DNA of 15,887 nucleotides from NCBI GenBank assembly GCA_017557265.1, contig JAFZAM010000145.1:1-15887 (forward strand), written 5' to 3'. Both the position numbers and the translations under genes were made by a program. The notes below the pieces were generated by a model, which saw nothing but the letters and a program-made list of their open reading frames with translations, was not told where the DNA came from and ran no database searches. This stretch comes from Oscillospiraceae bacterium. GTDB taxonomy: Bacteria > Bacillota > Clostridia > Oscillospirales > Oscillospiraceae. Below are positions 15,496-15,887 of this stretch, piece after piece; positions within the stretch are counted from its first letter, which is position 1, and each line of letters opens with the position of its first letter.

Positions 15496-15763
15496 ATCGA
15501 TTTGTCTCGCTGCGCCCGAGGCGATGCAGCCTCGCGCGTTCTGCCCGCCGGCAGATCCGTCTTGTCCGGACGGGCTTCCCGCGACCCCTCCTCTCCTTTC
15601 ATTATTTATATTTCGGTCGGCCCCGGAAGGGACCGTTAGTCGACCCGTGCCGCGGAAGCGTGCGGGAATAAACGCAGCGTCCACGGGTTGCGAGACTCTG
15701 TATGAAACCACGTCCCGGCAGTCGTAAGGCATGCTTACGCCTCCCTGCTGAAAATACAGAGTC
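15492..15763 (-). other. Structured 5' leader upstream of the aptamers
   Basis: This stretch holds no recognised gene but many stems on the minus strand. GACTCTGTAT/ATACAGAGTC is a perfect 10-bp pair (15754-15763 with 15694-15703). CGTAAG/CTTACG (15734-15739/15723-15728) holds an ATG in its loop. Others are ACCCGTG/CACGGGT, GGTCCC/GGGGCC, TCTGCC-GGCG-GGCAGA, and CTGCATCG/CGATGCAG (15522-15529/15492-15499), which abuts the first aptamer. A frame with a good Shine-Dalgarno (GGGAGG 15740-15745, ATG 15732, stop 15394, 112 aa) crosses it. It reads through the first aptamer and resembles no family I know. Confidence 0.5.
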
Positions 15764-15765
15764 AA

Positions 15766-15792
15766 AGTATATAATAAGCGATTATCTGTCAA
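15766..15792 (-). promoter_or_regulatory. Promoter of the giant surface protein
   Basis: The minus strand has a perfect TTGACA (15787-15792). TATACT (15766-15771) follows at a short 15-bp spacing; TACTTT (15764-15769) would give 17 bp but a poorer match. The start is near 15757-15760, so the leader is about 565 nt. The suboptimal -10 spacing fits a promoter that needs an activator. Confidence 0.6.
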
Positions 15793-15797
15793 CAGTA

Positions 15798-15814
15798 GTT
15801 ACAAAATGGTTACA
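15798..15814 (-). promoter_or_regulatory. WalR (YycF)-like box TGTAAC-N5-TGTAAC
   Basis: The minus strand reads TGTAAC (15814-15809), CATTT, TGTAAC (15803-15798), an exact match to the WalR consensus TGTWAH-N5-TGTWAH. The -35 TTGACA begins another 11 bp on, in the same helical phase. WalR is the response regulator for cell-wall homeostasis in low-GC Gram-positives; whether this organism's orthologue binds here is inference. Confidence 0.45.
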
Positions 15815-15861
15815 ATAGTATCATTTTTGACATTTTTAGTACGGTTTCCATATAATTGCGC

Positions 15862-15887
15862 AAAAAAAGAACTCACACGGAGCGTTC
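15862..15887 (-). terminator. Probable end of a terminator for a gene outside the window
   Basis: At the window edge the minus strand reads GAAC...GTTC followed by seven T (15862-15868). The short stem may continue beyond the window. It would end an upstream minus-strand gene. Confidence 0.4.

Noticed and set aside
15230..15727. Plus-strand frame of 165 codons over the leader
   Set aside because: It runs antisense to both riboswitches, has no RBS, and its G/P/R/A-rich product resembles no family.

Overview
The window is GC-rich, compact DNA that looks like the chromosome of a monoderm (Gram-positive) Clostridia-type bacterium. The evidence is an S-layer-homology (SLH) protein, a giant surface protein with a sortase-type C-terminus, strong AGGAGG-type ribosome binding sites, TTGACA/TATAAT promoters and c-di-GMP-I type riboswitches. 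Genus and species cannot be told from the sequence.

Layout. (1) Positions 1-620, minus strand: the 5' part of a GrpB/UPF0157-family gene that runs off the window, then a tRNA-Ser(UGA) with its own promoter and terminator. (2) Positions 620-6416, minus strand: a tightly packed four-gene operon. In transcription order it holds a membrane-fusion (HlyD/MacA-like) adaptor with a duplicated lipoyl/hairpin module, a MacB/LolD-type ATPase, a MacB/FtsX-type permease and a secreted SLH protein. (3) Positions 6417-6589: a divergent control region with back-to-back overlapping promoters and a 7-bp inverted repeat. (4) Positions 6590-7727, plus strand: two overlapping short chromate-transporter (CHR) genes, the first probably starting at TTG. 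(5) Positions 7744-7789: a strong bidirectional terminator. (6) Positions 7824-15194, minus strand: a 2456-residue surface protein with signal peptide, Asp-Ala repeat stalk, InlB-type B-repeats, BspA-like leucine-rich repeats, alternating MBG/YDG-like modules and a VPSTGD sorting signal. (7) Positions 15195-15887: the roughly 560-nt structured leader and promoter of that gene.

The most interesting part is the leader of the giant protein. It carries two tandem RNA elements that match the c-di-GMP-I (GEMM-I) riboswitch. Each has a 6-bp stem capped by a GAAA loop, then a CGCAAAGCTA core and a 3' CAGCC-type segment. The two copies differ at the base equivalent to Vc2 position 20, which helps set ligand choice: G in the upstream copy and A in the downstream copy. 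Downstream lie mutually exclusive pairings, one of which covers the Shine-Dalgarno. Upstream of the promoter is an exact match to the WalR (YycF) consensus, TGTAAC-N5-TGTAAC, in 11-bp phase with the -35 box. I infer that this adhesin-like protein is controlled by both cyclic dinucleotide and envelope-stress signals, which fits the rest of the window, where most genes concern the cell surface or transport.
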